Shown here piece after piece: positions 33,491-40,214 of a stretch of 40,214 nt of DNA (its first letter is position 1; each line of letters starts with the position of its first letter). The position numbers and the translations under genes are program-made. The stretch is from positions 1 to 40,214 of the forward strand of contig NZ_JASLDS010000050.1 in assembly GCF_030151385.1 (NCBI RefSeq), in the 5' to 3' direction. Source of the DNA: Soonwooa sp. Its GTDB lineage: Bacteria > Bacteroidota > Bacteroidia > Flavobacteriales > Weeksellaceae. The notes under the pieces are model-generated. The model worked only from the letters and a program-made list of their open reading frames with translations, ran no database searches and had not been told where the DNA came from.

Positions 33491-34720
33491 TTATTCCGCT
33501 CTTAGCGCTTCAATCGGTTTAATCTTAGAAGCACGGTAAGCTGGGATAAATCCTGCAATAGCTCCCGCAAAAATCAAACAGAAAAACGCTGCCGAAATCA
33601 ATCCCCAACCAACTGATGGATCGGTGATGAAATAATCTTCCAAACTATCGCCTATTAATTTTAATGTTAAAACACCTACACCAACACCTATCAATCCCGA
33701 AATAACTGTGATAACAATACTCTCCTGAAGAATAAGCGCAACAATACCTGCAGGCTTTGCACCAATGGCTTTTCGGATACCGATTTCTTTAGTTCGTTCT
33801 TTTACGATATACACCATGATGTTACTGATACCGATGATTCCTGCTAATAATGTCCCAAGTCCAATGAATCCTACAACTGCCGAAATCACAAAAATGAACA
33901 TGAAAGACTCTTGGTTGTTTTTAGCATTATTTCTGACAACCACCGCTTGTTGATCTGTTGGCGAAATCTGATGACGGCTTTTTATTTTCTTCTCAAGTTC
34001 GTCACCATATTTTATCGCTTGATCTGGTGACATTTTTTGATCATAAGACAACATAATGGTACTCAAACTGTCAGAACCTTGCTTCATCTGTTGCAATGTC
34101 GACAACGGAATAACCACATGTCGCTCGTCCCAGTCGCCACCAGCATCAGAAAACACACCAACCACACGAAACATCGTTCCGTTAATCTGGATCATCTTGC
34201 CAATTGGGCTTCCATCTTTTATCAAGTCGCGTTGCACCATTCTACCAATCGAGGTTACATAAGCTTTGCGGTCAATATCCATCGGCGTTATGTAACGACC
34301 TTCCATCATATTTCTATTCTCGAGGAATTTTTCATCTGGCATCACGCCTTGTATTTGGTAAGTTCCACTTTCGCGACCATATTTTACCATCCAGTTCGCC
34401 GTATATCTTGGCGAAGCATATTCAACTTTACCTTTTGATGACTTGTCGATATCGTCGAAGTCTCCATTGTTAAGTGTAATCGTTCTATTGGTTTGTAGAC
34501 CTGCATAAGCCTCCGATGTACGACCTGTAAAAATCATAATAAGATTGGCGGCGTCTCTTGTAAAAGCTTTCGCAAAAGAGTTGTTAAGACCATTACCAAT
34601 CCCAAATAAAACAATGAAAATAAACAATCCCAAGGCTACTGTAAAGCCAGAAAGCACCGTCCGCAATACGTTACTGCGAATGGAACTAAATATCTCTTGC
34701 CAGCGGTCTATGTCAAACAT
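33491..34720 (-). CDS. MacB-like ABC permease, first of two
   Basis: A protein of 409 aa with the same plan as the gene at 32134: N-terminal helix ('RSNVLRTVLSGFTVALGLFIF'), MacB periplasmic domain with 'YTANWMVKYGRESGTYQIQGVMPDE', and FtsX helices with 'IGIRKAIGAKPAGIVALILQESIVI'. It ends 85 bases before the second permease. Two different permeases next to a single ATPase suggest a heterodimeric transporter, unlike the homodimeric MacB. Directly upstream lies the ATPase gene. Confidence 0.9.
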   Translation of the reverse strand: MFDIDRWQEIFSSIRSNVLRTVLSGFTVALGLFIFIVLFGIGNGLNNSFAKAFTRDAANLIMIFTGRTSEAYAGLQTNRTITLNNGDFDDIDKSSKGKVEYASPRYTANWMVKYGRESGTYQIQGVMPDEKFLENRNMMEGRYITPMDIDRKAYVTSIGRMVQRDLIKDGSPIGKMIQINGTMFRVVGVFSDAGGDWDERHVVIPLSTLQQMKQGSDSLSTIMLSYDQKMSPDQAIKYGDELEKKIKSRHQISPTDQQAVVVRNNAKNNQESFMFIFVISAVVGFIGLGTLLAGIIGISNIMVYIVKERTKEIGIRKAIGAKPAGIVALILQESIVITVISGLIGVGVGVLTLKLIGDSLEDYFITDPSVGWGLISAAFFCLIFAGAIAGFIPAYRASKIKPIEALRAE

Positions 34721-34756
34721 TTTGAATATTGTTAGTTATAGGATTATTTTTAATTT

Positions 34757-35458
34757 TTATAAAACGATTTGTTGAATAAACTCATCGCTTTCTATACGAC
34801 CATCTTTGAGGACAACATTACGTTTGGTTTGTGCCGCAACATCTGGTTCGTGCGTCACCACAACAATCGTCTTACCTTCGTTGTTGATCTCTTGCAAAAG
34901 TTTCATAATATCATGTGTCGTTTGCGAATCTAGAGCACCAGTCGGTTCATCCGCCAAGATAAGTTTTGGCTCTGTAATCAAGGCGCGAGCAATTGCAACA
35001 CGTTGTTTTTGTCCACCCGACATTTCACTTGGCAAGTGGTCCGCCCATTGTCCAAGTCCAACTTTTTCTAAATATTCTAAAGCTTTTTGACTTCTCTCTT
35101 TACGACCAACACCTTGGTAATAAAGTGGCAATGCAACATTTTCTACTGCGGTTTTATAATTAATCAAATTAAATGATTGAAAAATAAATCCTAAAAACTT
35201 GCTTCTATATTCAGCAGCACGACTTTCAGTCAAATGTTTAATAGGTACACCATCCAACTCGTATACACCAGTATCAGCTTCATCCAGAATCCCGATGATG
35301 TTAAGTAAAGTTGATTTACCAGAACCCGAAGAACCCATAATCGACACAAACTCCCCTTCTGCAATATTCAGGTTGATACCTTTCAGAACATGTAATTTGC
35401 TCTTACCAATATCATAGGATTTATTGAGTTCTTCAATTTTTAAAATTAAATTCGACAT
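34757..35458 (-). CDS. MacB/LolD-type ABC ATP-binding protein
   Basis: A protein of 233 aa, a stand-alone nucleotide-binding domain. Walker A GSSGSGKST (42-50), Q-loop FQSFNL, signature MSGGQ (146-150), Walker B ILADEPT (167-173), D-loop ALDS and the switch His in VVVTHEP. It belongs to the MacB/LolD branch ('EFVSIMGSSGSGKSTLLNIIGILD'). It is first in the leftward operon and probably powers both permeases. The divergent tolC begins 133 bases to the right. Confidence 0.93.
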   Translation of the reverse strand: MSNLILKIEELNKSYDIGKSKLHVLKGINLNIAEGEFVSIMGSSGSGKSTLLNIIGILDEADTGVYELDGVPIKHLTESRAAEYRSKFLGFIFQSFNLINYKTAVENVALPLYYQGVGRKERSQKALEYLEKVGLGQWADHLPSEMSGGQKQRVAIARALITEPKLILADEPTGALDSQTTHDIMKLLQEINNEGKTIVVVTHEPDVAAQTKRNVVLKDGRIESDEFIQQIVL

Positions 35459-35545
35459 ATTCTCGGATTATATTCTAATTGGTAATTGAGATTGTTAAAA
35501 AGTTACAATTAATTTAAAAAAAAATATTTTTTTTCATCTAGGCGT

Positions 35546-35563
35546 AACAAATTATCATTTGTT
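35546..35563. promoter_or_regulatory. Palindrome in the divergent control region (possible operator)
   Basis: AACAAAT-N4-ATTTGTT (35546-35552 and 35557-35563) sits between the divergent ATPase and tolC genes, 27 bases before the tolC ATG. It could be an operator, but no regulator gene lies alongside. It resembles the TTTGTT half-sites near tetR, though the link is not established. Confidence 0.4.
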
Positions 35564-35590
35564 GAGTCTTATTGTGTATAAATTGTTTTT

Positions 35591-36946
35591 ATGAAACTTC
35601 GTAATATTTTAGCAGCATCCGTTATTTGTTTTAGTATATCTGGCTATGGTCAAAAGATTTGGACTTTGCAAGAATGCGTCGATTACGCAGTTAAAAGCAA
35701 TTTGCAAGTCATCCAAAACAATTACAATAAGAAAATGCAAGAGTCTAATTTGACCATTGCAAAAAAAGGACATTTGCCAACAGTTAGCGGGAATATTTCT
35801 AACACTGCCAGCTTTGGACAAAGTCAAGATGTATTTGGATTTTCGCAACGTAACGACAACTTTAACAATAGTGCGAATCTTGGTGCTAATGTTTTGGTCT
35901 ACAACAATGGCCGTGTCGAAAAAAACATTCGAAAAGTTCAGTTTGATGTAGAAGCTTCACAATTTGACATTGCAACAATTCAAAATAATATTTCGTTACA
36001 GATTGCACAACAATATTTGAGTATTTTGTTAAACCGCGAAATTGTAAAAATATCGCAAAGCGCAGTAAACAACGCCAACAAATTATATGAGCGCGCCAAA
36101 ATAACGACCGAAGTTGGGACAACAGCACAAACGGTTTTGGCAGAAGCGCAGGCAGCGGTTGCAAGAGAAAAACAAAACTTAAAAGTTGCCGAAGTTAACC
36201 GCGACAGAAGTCGATTTGCGCTTGCGCAACTTTTGATGTTACAGGATTACAAAGATTTTGACATTGAAGATGCGCCTGTTATTTTTGATCCGCAAGCACC
36301 AGATTTGTTAGTCGATCAAGTTCTAAACAAAGCCTATAACAATCAACCAGAGATAAAAGCTGCAGAAAGTCGCATTAAATCTTCTGAAGCACAAACCGAA
36401 GTCGCAAAAACGGCATATTGGCCAACGGTGACGGCAACTGCTGGTATTGGTTCTTTTTATTTTAATTCTTTGGCAACTAACACAATTGGTGTTAATCCAG
36501 ATGGAACACCTATTAAAGAACGTCCTTTCTTCCGTCAATACAAAGATAATTTTGGTCAGCAAGTTGGACTGTCGGCTAATATTCCGATTTTTAATCAAGG
36601 TGTTACCAAGTTGCAAGTAGAACAGACTAAAATCAATCAAGAAATTGCAAAAAATAATCTTGAATTACAAAAGCAAGATGTCAAACAAAATGTACAGAAA
36701 GCCGCTTTCGATGCTGATGCCAATTATCAAACGTATGTAACTTCTGTTGAGGCAGAAAAAAGCACAAAGTTAGCTTTAGACTTTGCTGAGAAAAGTTACG
36801 AAGCTGGACGTACAAGCATCTATGACCTCAATATTGCGCGTAACAACTATGCTAACGCACAAGGTAGCGTGGCACAAGCGAAGTACAATTATTTGTTTAG
36901 TCAAAAATTATTGGATTTCTATTCTGGCATTCCTTTAAGTTTGTAA
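35591..36946 (+). CDS. TolC-family outer-membrane channel of the MacAB-like system
   Basis: A protein of 451 aa. The signal peptide is about residues 1-20 (ending SGYGQ). Two outer-membrane efflux repeats follow, with 'WTLQECVDYAVKSNLQVIQNN', 'QQVGLSANIPIFNQGVTKLQVEQTKI' and a C-terminal 'YEAGRTSIYDLNIARNNYANAQGSVAQAKYNYLFSQKLLDFY'. It is divergent from the ATPase-permease-permease-adaptor operon, so it is the likely exit duct. It is a different sequence from the RND-linked TolC at 10812. Confidence 0.93.
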   Translation: MKLRNILAASVICFSISGYGQKIWTLQECVDYAVKSNLQVIQNNYNKKMQESNLTIAKKGHLPTVSGNISNTASFGQSQDVFGFSQRNDNFNNSANLGANVLVYNNGRVEKNIRKVQFDVEASQFDIATIQNNISLQIAQQYLSILLNREIVKISQSAVNNANKLYERAKITTEVGTTAQTVLAEAQAAVAREKQNLKVAEVNRDRSRFALAQLLMLQDYKDFDIEDAPVIFDPQAPDLLVDQVLNKAYNNQPEIKAAESRIKSSEAQTEVAKTAYWPTVTATAGIGSFYFNSLATNTIGVNPDGTPIKERPFFRQYKDNFGQQVGLSANIPIFNQGVTKLQVEQTKINQEIAKNNLELQKQDVKQNVQKAAFDADANYQTYVTSVEAEKSTKLALDFAEKSYEAGRTSIYDLNIARNNYANAQGSVAQAKYNYLFSQKLLDFYSGIPLSL

Positions 36947-37012
36947 AATGTTTTCTTTTTTAAAGTTAATTTTAAACTTTCGTTTTGCATATTATTTGAT
37001 TAAATTTGAGAC

Positions 37013-37642
37013 ATGCGAAAGTTTGGAAAAGATTTACTAAAAAGTTTAAAAAACACCGATTTAAAAGGTGAAAAAGCGCACTGCATTTATTCGCCTGCTT
37101 ACCGCCCATTGTTTTCTTATGATGAAATTTTAAAAAAGAATCCAAAATTTGCGGCGGTTAATATTTTATTATATTTAAAAAACGACGAATGGTACTTTCC
37201 ACTAATGGTACGCAGCGAAAATGAGCACGACCGCCATAGTGGGCAGATTTCTTTGCCTGGAGGAAAACGAGAAGACGAGGACCTTAACTTTGCCGAAACC
37301 GCAAAACGCGAAACCTCGGAGGAAATGGGAATCGACCAACATTACATCAAGATTATTCGAGAAATATCTCCGATCTACATCCCGCCAAGTAATTTTTATG
37401 TTCATCCTTTTATATCATTTACAAAAAAAGACCCTACATTTATATTGCAAGAAAGCGAAGCTGTGGAGTTAATAGAATTTCCTGTAAGTTCATTACTGGC
37501 TTTACCTGACGAACCCAAAATGATGACAATGGCGACCAGCAGAGGATATGAAGTTCCTGTAATTGACTTTAATGGTTACCTAATTTGGGGAGCAACCTCA
37601 ATGATTTTGAGTGAGTTTAGCTTGTTATTGAAAAATGTTTAA
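37013..37642 (+). CDS. Nudix hydrolase, CoA pyrophosphatase-like
   Basis: A protein of 209 aa. The coenzyme-A-pyrophosphatase signature precedes the Nudix box: 'LMVRSENEHDRHSGQISLPGG' (residues 64-84) followed by 'GGKREDEDLNF..AKRETSEEMGI' (83-107), with catalytic Glu residues in RETSEEMG. This class hydrolyses CoA and derivatives to 3',5'-ADP and phosphopantetheine. Substrate preference is by family inference. No neighbour explains it further; the acyltransferase gene follows 48 bases downstream. Confidence 0.88.
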   Translation: MRKFGKDLLKSLKNTDLKGEKAHCIYSPAYRPLFSYDEILKKNPKFAAVNILLYLKNDEWYFPLMVRSENEHDRHSGQISLPGGKREDEDLNFAETAKRETSEEMGIDQHYIKIIREISPIYIPPSNFYVHPFISFTKKDPTFILQESEAVELIEFPVSSLLALPDEPKMMTMATSRGYEVPVIDFNGYLIWGATSMILSEFSLLLKNV

Positions 37643-37690
37643 ATTTGCGCTTCGAAAAATCTGACTTGCGCGGAATTATAACTGCAAAAA

Positions 37691-38500
37691 ATGGCTAAAA
37701 AAAATATTTTTACCGATTCCTTTGGGAACATCTACGTCCTCAAACGTTTTATAATCTTTATATTAGGTTTGGTGTCGTACCGCCGTTTTAATGGTTTTAA
37801 TAAACTAAAAATTACTGGTTCCGAAAACCTTGTCGATTTGCCAAAAACCAACGTGCTTTTTGTGTCGAATCACCAAACTTATTTTGCGGATGTTGCGGCA
37901 ATGTACCATGCTTTTTGCTCAGTAAATAACGGCTATCTCAACACCATTAAAAATCCCATCTATCTTCTAAATCCGAAAGTTGATTTCTATTATGTAGCGG
38001 CAGAAGAAACGATGAATAAAGGACTTCTTGCAAGAATTTTTAAAATCGCTGGCGCTGTTACTGTTAAAAGAACTTGGCGCGCAGAAGGACAAAATGTAAA
38101 CCGTATGGTGGACATGAGCGAGGTTGAAAACATTATGAAAGCTTTGGACAACGGCTGGGTTATTACATTTCCACAAGGCACAACTTCGGCGTTTGCACAA
38201 GGTAGAAAAGGAACGGCTAGATTGGTAAAAAACCAACGTCCAATTGTAATCCCTATCAAAATAAATGGTTTCCGTCGTGCTTTTGACAAGAAAGGTTTGA
38301 AAATTAAAGTTACTGGTGTCAAGCCAACAATGGAATTCAAACCGCCTTTGGACATCGACTACGACACCGAAACACCAGCGGAAATTCTTGACAAAATCAT
38401 GTACGCGATTGAGCAAACGCCAGAGCATAATCTTCTCCATGAGTACGATGAGGAGCTAAAAGCCCAGAAAACGAAAACTGAGGATGATCCTACAGTTTAA
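37691..38500 (+). CDS. PlsC-like 1-acyl-glycerol-3-phosphate acyltransferase
   Basis: A protein of 269 aa. The acyltransferase block I reads NHQTYFADVA with H61, and the acidic residue is D67, one residue farther than the usual H-X4-D. Block III reads FPQGTTS in place of FPEGT(R)S. Together these place it in the lysophospholipid acyltransferase superfamily, making phosphatidate or related membrane lipids. N-terminal hydrophobic residues (about 17-29) suggest membrane association. It is followed by a clear terminator. Activity is likely but the atypical spacing leaves some doubt. Confidence 0.82.
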   Translation: MAKKNIFTDSFGNIYVLKRFIIFILGLVSYRRFNGFNKLKITGSENLVDLPKTNVLFVSNHQTYFADVAAMYHAFCSVNNGYLNTIKNPIYLLNPKVDFYYVAAEETMNKGLLARIFKIAGAVTVKRTWRAEGQNVNRMVDMSEVENIMKALDNGWVITFPQGTTSAFAQGRKGTARLVKNQRPIVIPIKINGFRRAFDKKGLKIKVTGVKPTMEFKPPLDIDYDTETPAEILDKIMYAIEQTPEHNLLHEYDEELKAQKTKTEDDPTV

Positions 38501-38518
38501 TCTATAGAACAAAATATC

Positions 38519-38547
38519 AGCTGTTGAATTTTCAACAGCTTTTTTGT
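38519..38547 (+). terminator. Terminator of the acyltransferase gene
   Basis: A 9-bp perfect stem AGCTGTTGA/TCAACAGCT (38519-38527 and 38532-38540), 4-nt loop ATTT, then TTTTTTG. Confidence 0.88.
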
Positions 38548-38647
38548 TGCGTTTATTCCTGATATTTATTGAAAAGGATTCGATTCTCTAAGAACTTACT
38601 TGTAGAATTTAAAATGTTTTAAAACTCGCCAAAGCTTAAATTTTCAC

Positions 38648-38655
38648 TACTTTTG
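38648..38655 (+). promoter_or_regulatory. -7 promoter box of mpl
   Basis: TACTTTTG (38648-38655) matches the TAnnTTTG -7 exactly, 18 bases before the chosen TTG start. No clear -33 TTG is found at the normal distance, so the -33 is weak. Confidence 0.45.
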
Positions 38656-38673
38656 TTTCAAATTAAAATTGAA

Positions 38674-40011
38674 TTGAAAACGCATTTTATTGCGATTGGC
38701 GGAAGTGCAATGCACAATCTTGCCATCGCGCTTAAAGATAAAGGATATCAAGTTACAGGTTCGGATGATGCTATTTTCGAACCATCACGTTCTAGACTCG
38801 AGAAAAAAGGAATTCTTCCTGCCGAAATGGGTTGGTTTCCCGAAAAAATAACTTCTGATATCGATGCTGTTATTTTGGGAATGCACGCACACGCAGACAA
38901 TCCCGAATTGGCAAAAGCAAAAGAATTAGGTCTAAAAATATACTCGTATCCCGAATTTCTATACGAGCAATCCAAGCAAAAAACCCGCGTTGTTATCGGC
39001 GGTTCTCATGGCAAGACTACCATTACATCAATGATTTTACATGTTCTTAATTTTAATAAAAAGGACATCGATTATATGGTTGGTGCACAATTGGAAGGTT
39101 TCGATTGTATGGTGAAAATTACTGAAGATAACGACTTTATGATTTTGGAAGGCGACGAATATTTGTCTTCAACCCTTGATCCAAGATCCAAATTTTTGTT
39201 ATATCAACCAAACATCGCTTTGGTATCAGGAATTGCATGGGACCATATCAATGTTTTCAAAACCTTTGATGATTATGTTGATCAGTTCAGAAAATTCGTG
39301 GCGAGCATTACGCCAGGCGGTGTTTTAGTTTATAATGAAGAAGATGCCGAAGTTGTAAAAGTTGTAGAATCAGCCGAAAATTATTTCCGAAAAATACCTT
39401 ATAAGACGCCAGAATACGAGATTGTTGACGACTGCGTTTATTTAAAAACCGAAATGGGCGATATTCCGTTATCGATTTTTGGAGCGCACAATCTTCTAAA
39501 TCTTGAAGGCGCGCGACATATTTGTCAGCAATTGGGTATTATGGAAGAAGAATTCTATGAAGCGATTATGAGTTTCAAAGGTGCTTCCAAGCGTCTAGAA
39601 AAAGTCGAACGCCCAGATGGTGGAACTTTATACAAAGATTTTGCACATGCGCCGAGCAAGGTAAAAGCAGCTGTTAAAGCCTTTGTAGAGCAATTTCCGA
39701 ACAAAACTAAAAACGCTTTTTTAGAACTTCACACCTACTCGAGTCTTAATCCAATTTTCTTGGAGCAATACGATCATGCGATGGATGGCTTGGATAATGC
39801 TGTTGTTTTTTACTCGGAAGACGCCCTGAAAATTAAAAGAATGGACGCGATTTCGCCAGACTTTATAAAAGAAAAATTCAAGAACGACAATCTAAAAGTT
39901 TTCACGAATGCCGAAGATCTTCATAATTATTGGGAGACTTTGGACAAAAAAGAAGGCGCCTTTTTGATGATGAGCTCTGGTAATTTTGGCGGACTCGATT
40001 TAACAAAATAA
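38674..40011 (+). CDS. mpl: Mpl-type muropeptide ligase (UDP-MurNAc:L-Ala-gamma-D-Glu-mDAP ligase)
   Basis: A protein of 445 aa, the family's length. The N-terminal domain starts MKTHFIAIGGSAMHNLA. The ATP P-loop is GGSHGKTT (109-116), with the Mpl-type 'LEGDEYLSSTLDPRSKF' and the Mur central-domain 'DHINVFKTFDDYVDQFRKF'. It attaches a recycled tripeptide to UDP-MurNAc, feeding peptidoglycan salvage. The start is a TTG at 38674, because the other in-frame TTG (38653) overlaps the -7 box and the protein's conserved beginning follows 38674. Alternative labels, such as MurC-like ligase, are less likely. Confidence 0.88.
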   Translation: MKTHFIAIGGSAMHNLAIALKDKGYQVTGSDDAIFEPSRSRLEKKGILPAEMGWFPEKITSDIDAVILGMHAHADNPELAKAKELGLKIYSYPEFLYEQSKQKTRVVIGGSHGKTTITSMILHVLNFNKKDIDYMVGAQLEGFDCMVKITEDNDFMILEGDEYLSSTLDPRSKFLLYQPNIALVSGIAWDHINVFKTFDDYVDQFRKFVASITPGGVLVYNEEDAEVVKVVESAENYFRKIPYKTPEYEIVDDCVYLKTEMGDIPLSIFGAHNLLNLEGARHICQQLGIMEEEFYEAIMSFKGASKRLEKVERPDGGTLYKDFAHAPSKVKAAVKAFVEQFPNKTKNAFLELHTYSSLNPIFLEQYDHAMDGLDNAVVFYSEDALKIKRMDAISPDFIKEKFKNDNLKVFTNAEDLHNYWETLDKKEGAFLMMSSGNFGGLDLTK

Positions 40012-40020
40012 AATTTTATA

Positions 40021-40054
40021 AAATGTCATTCAGATTCTGGATGACATTTTTGTT
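40021..40054 (+). terminator. Terminator of mpl
   Basis: Arms AAATGTCATTCAG and CTGGATGACATTT (40021-40033 and 40037-40049) form a 13-bp stem with one T-G wobble and a 3-nt loop, followed by TTGTTT. It lies 10 bases past the mpl stop. Confidence 0.82.
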
Positions 40055-40072
40055 TCAAATCAAATTACTAAA

Positions 40073-40214
40073 GACGGATCAGTCCTAAAACCAGGGGAGG
40101 GTTTTGAAAAAAGCATAAATTTGTGATATGCTAAATGAGACAGAATTACTTAAATTATTACTGCCCGAATACCTAATCAATCACTTTGAGATAGTAAAGT
40201 TCGAAGAAAAAGAT
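40073..40214 (+). mobile_element. Left end of an insertion sequence (partial)
   Basis: The sequence after the mpl terminator has GATCAGTCCTAAAACC at about 40077-40092, with a hairpin AAAACC/GGTTTT at 40087-40106, then the transposase start. Subterminal hairpins of this sort are common at IS ends. The exact left boundary and target duplication cannot be fixed, because the right end is beyond the window. Confidence 0.5.
40128..40214 (+). CDS. Transposase N-terminal fragment, ISAon1-like (partial)
   Basis: 29 codons run off the window edge. They read MLNETELLKLLLPEYLINHF then EIVKFEEKD, which I recognise as the start of the Bacteroidetes 'ISAon1 family transposase N-terminal region' proteins; these are usually followed by a second transposase frame. 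A -7-like TAAATTTG (40117-40124) lies just before the ATG. Family identification is from memory of the N-terminal pattern. Confidence 0.62.
   Translation, partial: MLNETELLKLLLPEYLINHFEIVKFEEKD

Noticed and set aside
37967..38440. 157-codon and 121-codon frames antisense to the acyltransferase
   Set aside because: They are shadows of the acyltransferase gene, which has catalytic motifs and a terminator in the correct direction.
38653..38673. Start of mpl at TTG 38653
   Set aside because: That codon overlaps the -7 promoter box; the conserved start of the protein begins at 38674.

Overview
The window looks like chromosome from a Flavobacteriia bacterium, most likely a Chryseobacterium-like member of the Weeksellaceae. 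It is AT-rich. Many promoters match the Bacteroidetes form (-33 TTTG, about 20 bases, -7 TAnnTTTG). Several secreted proteins carry type IX secretion (T9SS) C-terminal sorting domains, and there is a SusC/TonB-type outer-membrane receptor. This placement comes from motifs and gene style, not from a database search.

Layout. (1) 1-900: the 5' tip of a leftward 16S rRNA gene with three tandem consensus promoters upstream. (2) 0.9-9.9 kb: mostly leftward, ordinary genes: a TonB-dependent receptor, a T9SS M28 aminopeptidase (rightward), a 2Fe-2S ferredoxin, two paralogous secreted proteins of unknown function, ferredoxin-NADP reductase, an RsmB-type rRNA methyltransferase, and an HNH-plus-HTH protein resembling a domesticated homing endonuclease. 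(3) 10.2-16.4 kb: a complete RND efflux operon, tetR-tolC-hlyD-acrB type, with repeated TTTGTTAAAC operator-like sites around the tetR promoter. (4) 16.75-21.9 kb: a co-directional block of six genes: a zinc-ribbon membrane protein, an SPFH-like/SHOCT protein, two small membrane proteins, a secreted protein and a membrane-anchored protein. It is the best candidate here for an undescribed system. (5) 22.0-27.1 kb: three tandem leftward paralogues, secreted T9SS proteins with GEVED-like domains, each with its own promoter and a similar terminator. (6) 27.14-27.8 kb: a large intergenic region with a GC-rich structured element that looks like a small non-coding RNA. (7) 27.8-30.3 kb: truA and an ABC exporter. 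(8) 30.3-30.9 kb: a repeat-rich intergenic region with a REP/BIME-like cluster and a 70-bp palindromic repeat whose second copy is near 16.6 kb. (9) 30.9-36.9 kb: a MacAB-like system (MFP, two permeases, one ATPase, leftward) divergent from its own tolC. (10) 37.0-40.0 kb: a Nudix CoA pyrophosphatase, a PlsC-like acyltransferase and Mpl (muropeptide ligase). (11) 40.08-40.21 kb: the left end of an insertion sequence that runs off the window.

How the parts fit. Envelope functions dominate: two complete tripartite export systems, an ABC exporter, T9SS cargo, a TonB receptor, phospholipid acylation and peptidoglycan recycling. Ferredoxin and its NADP reductase lie close together and could be partners. 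No CRISPR array, tRNA, prophage or classic defence island was seen.
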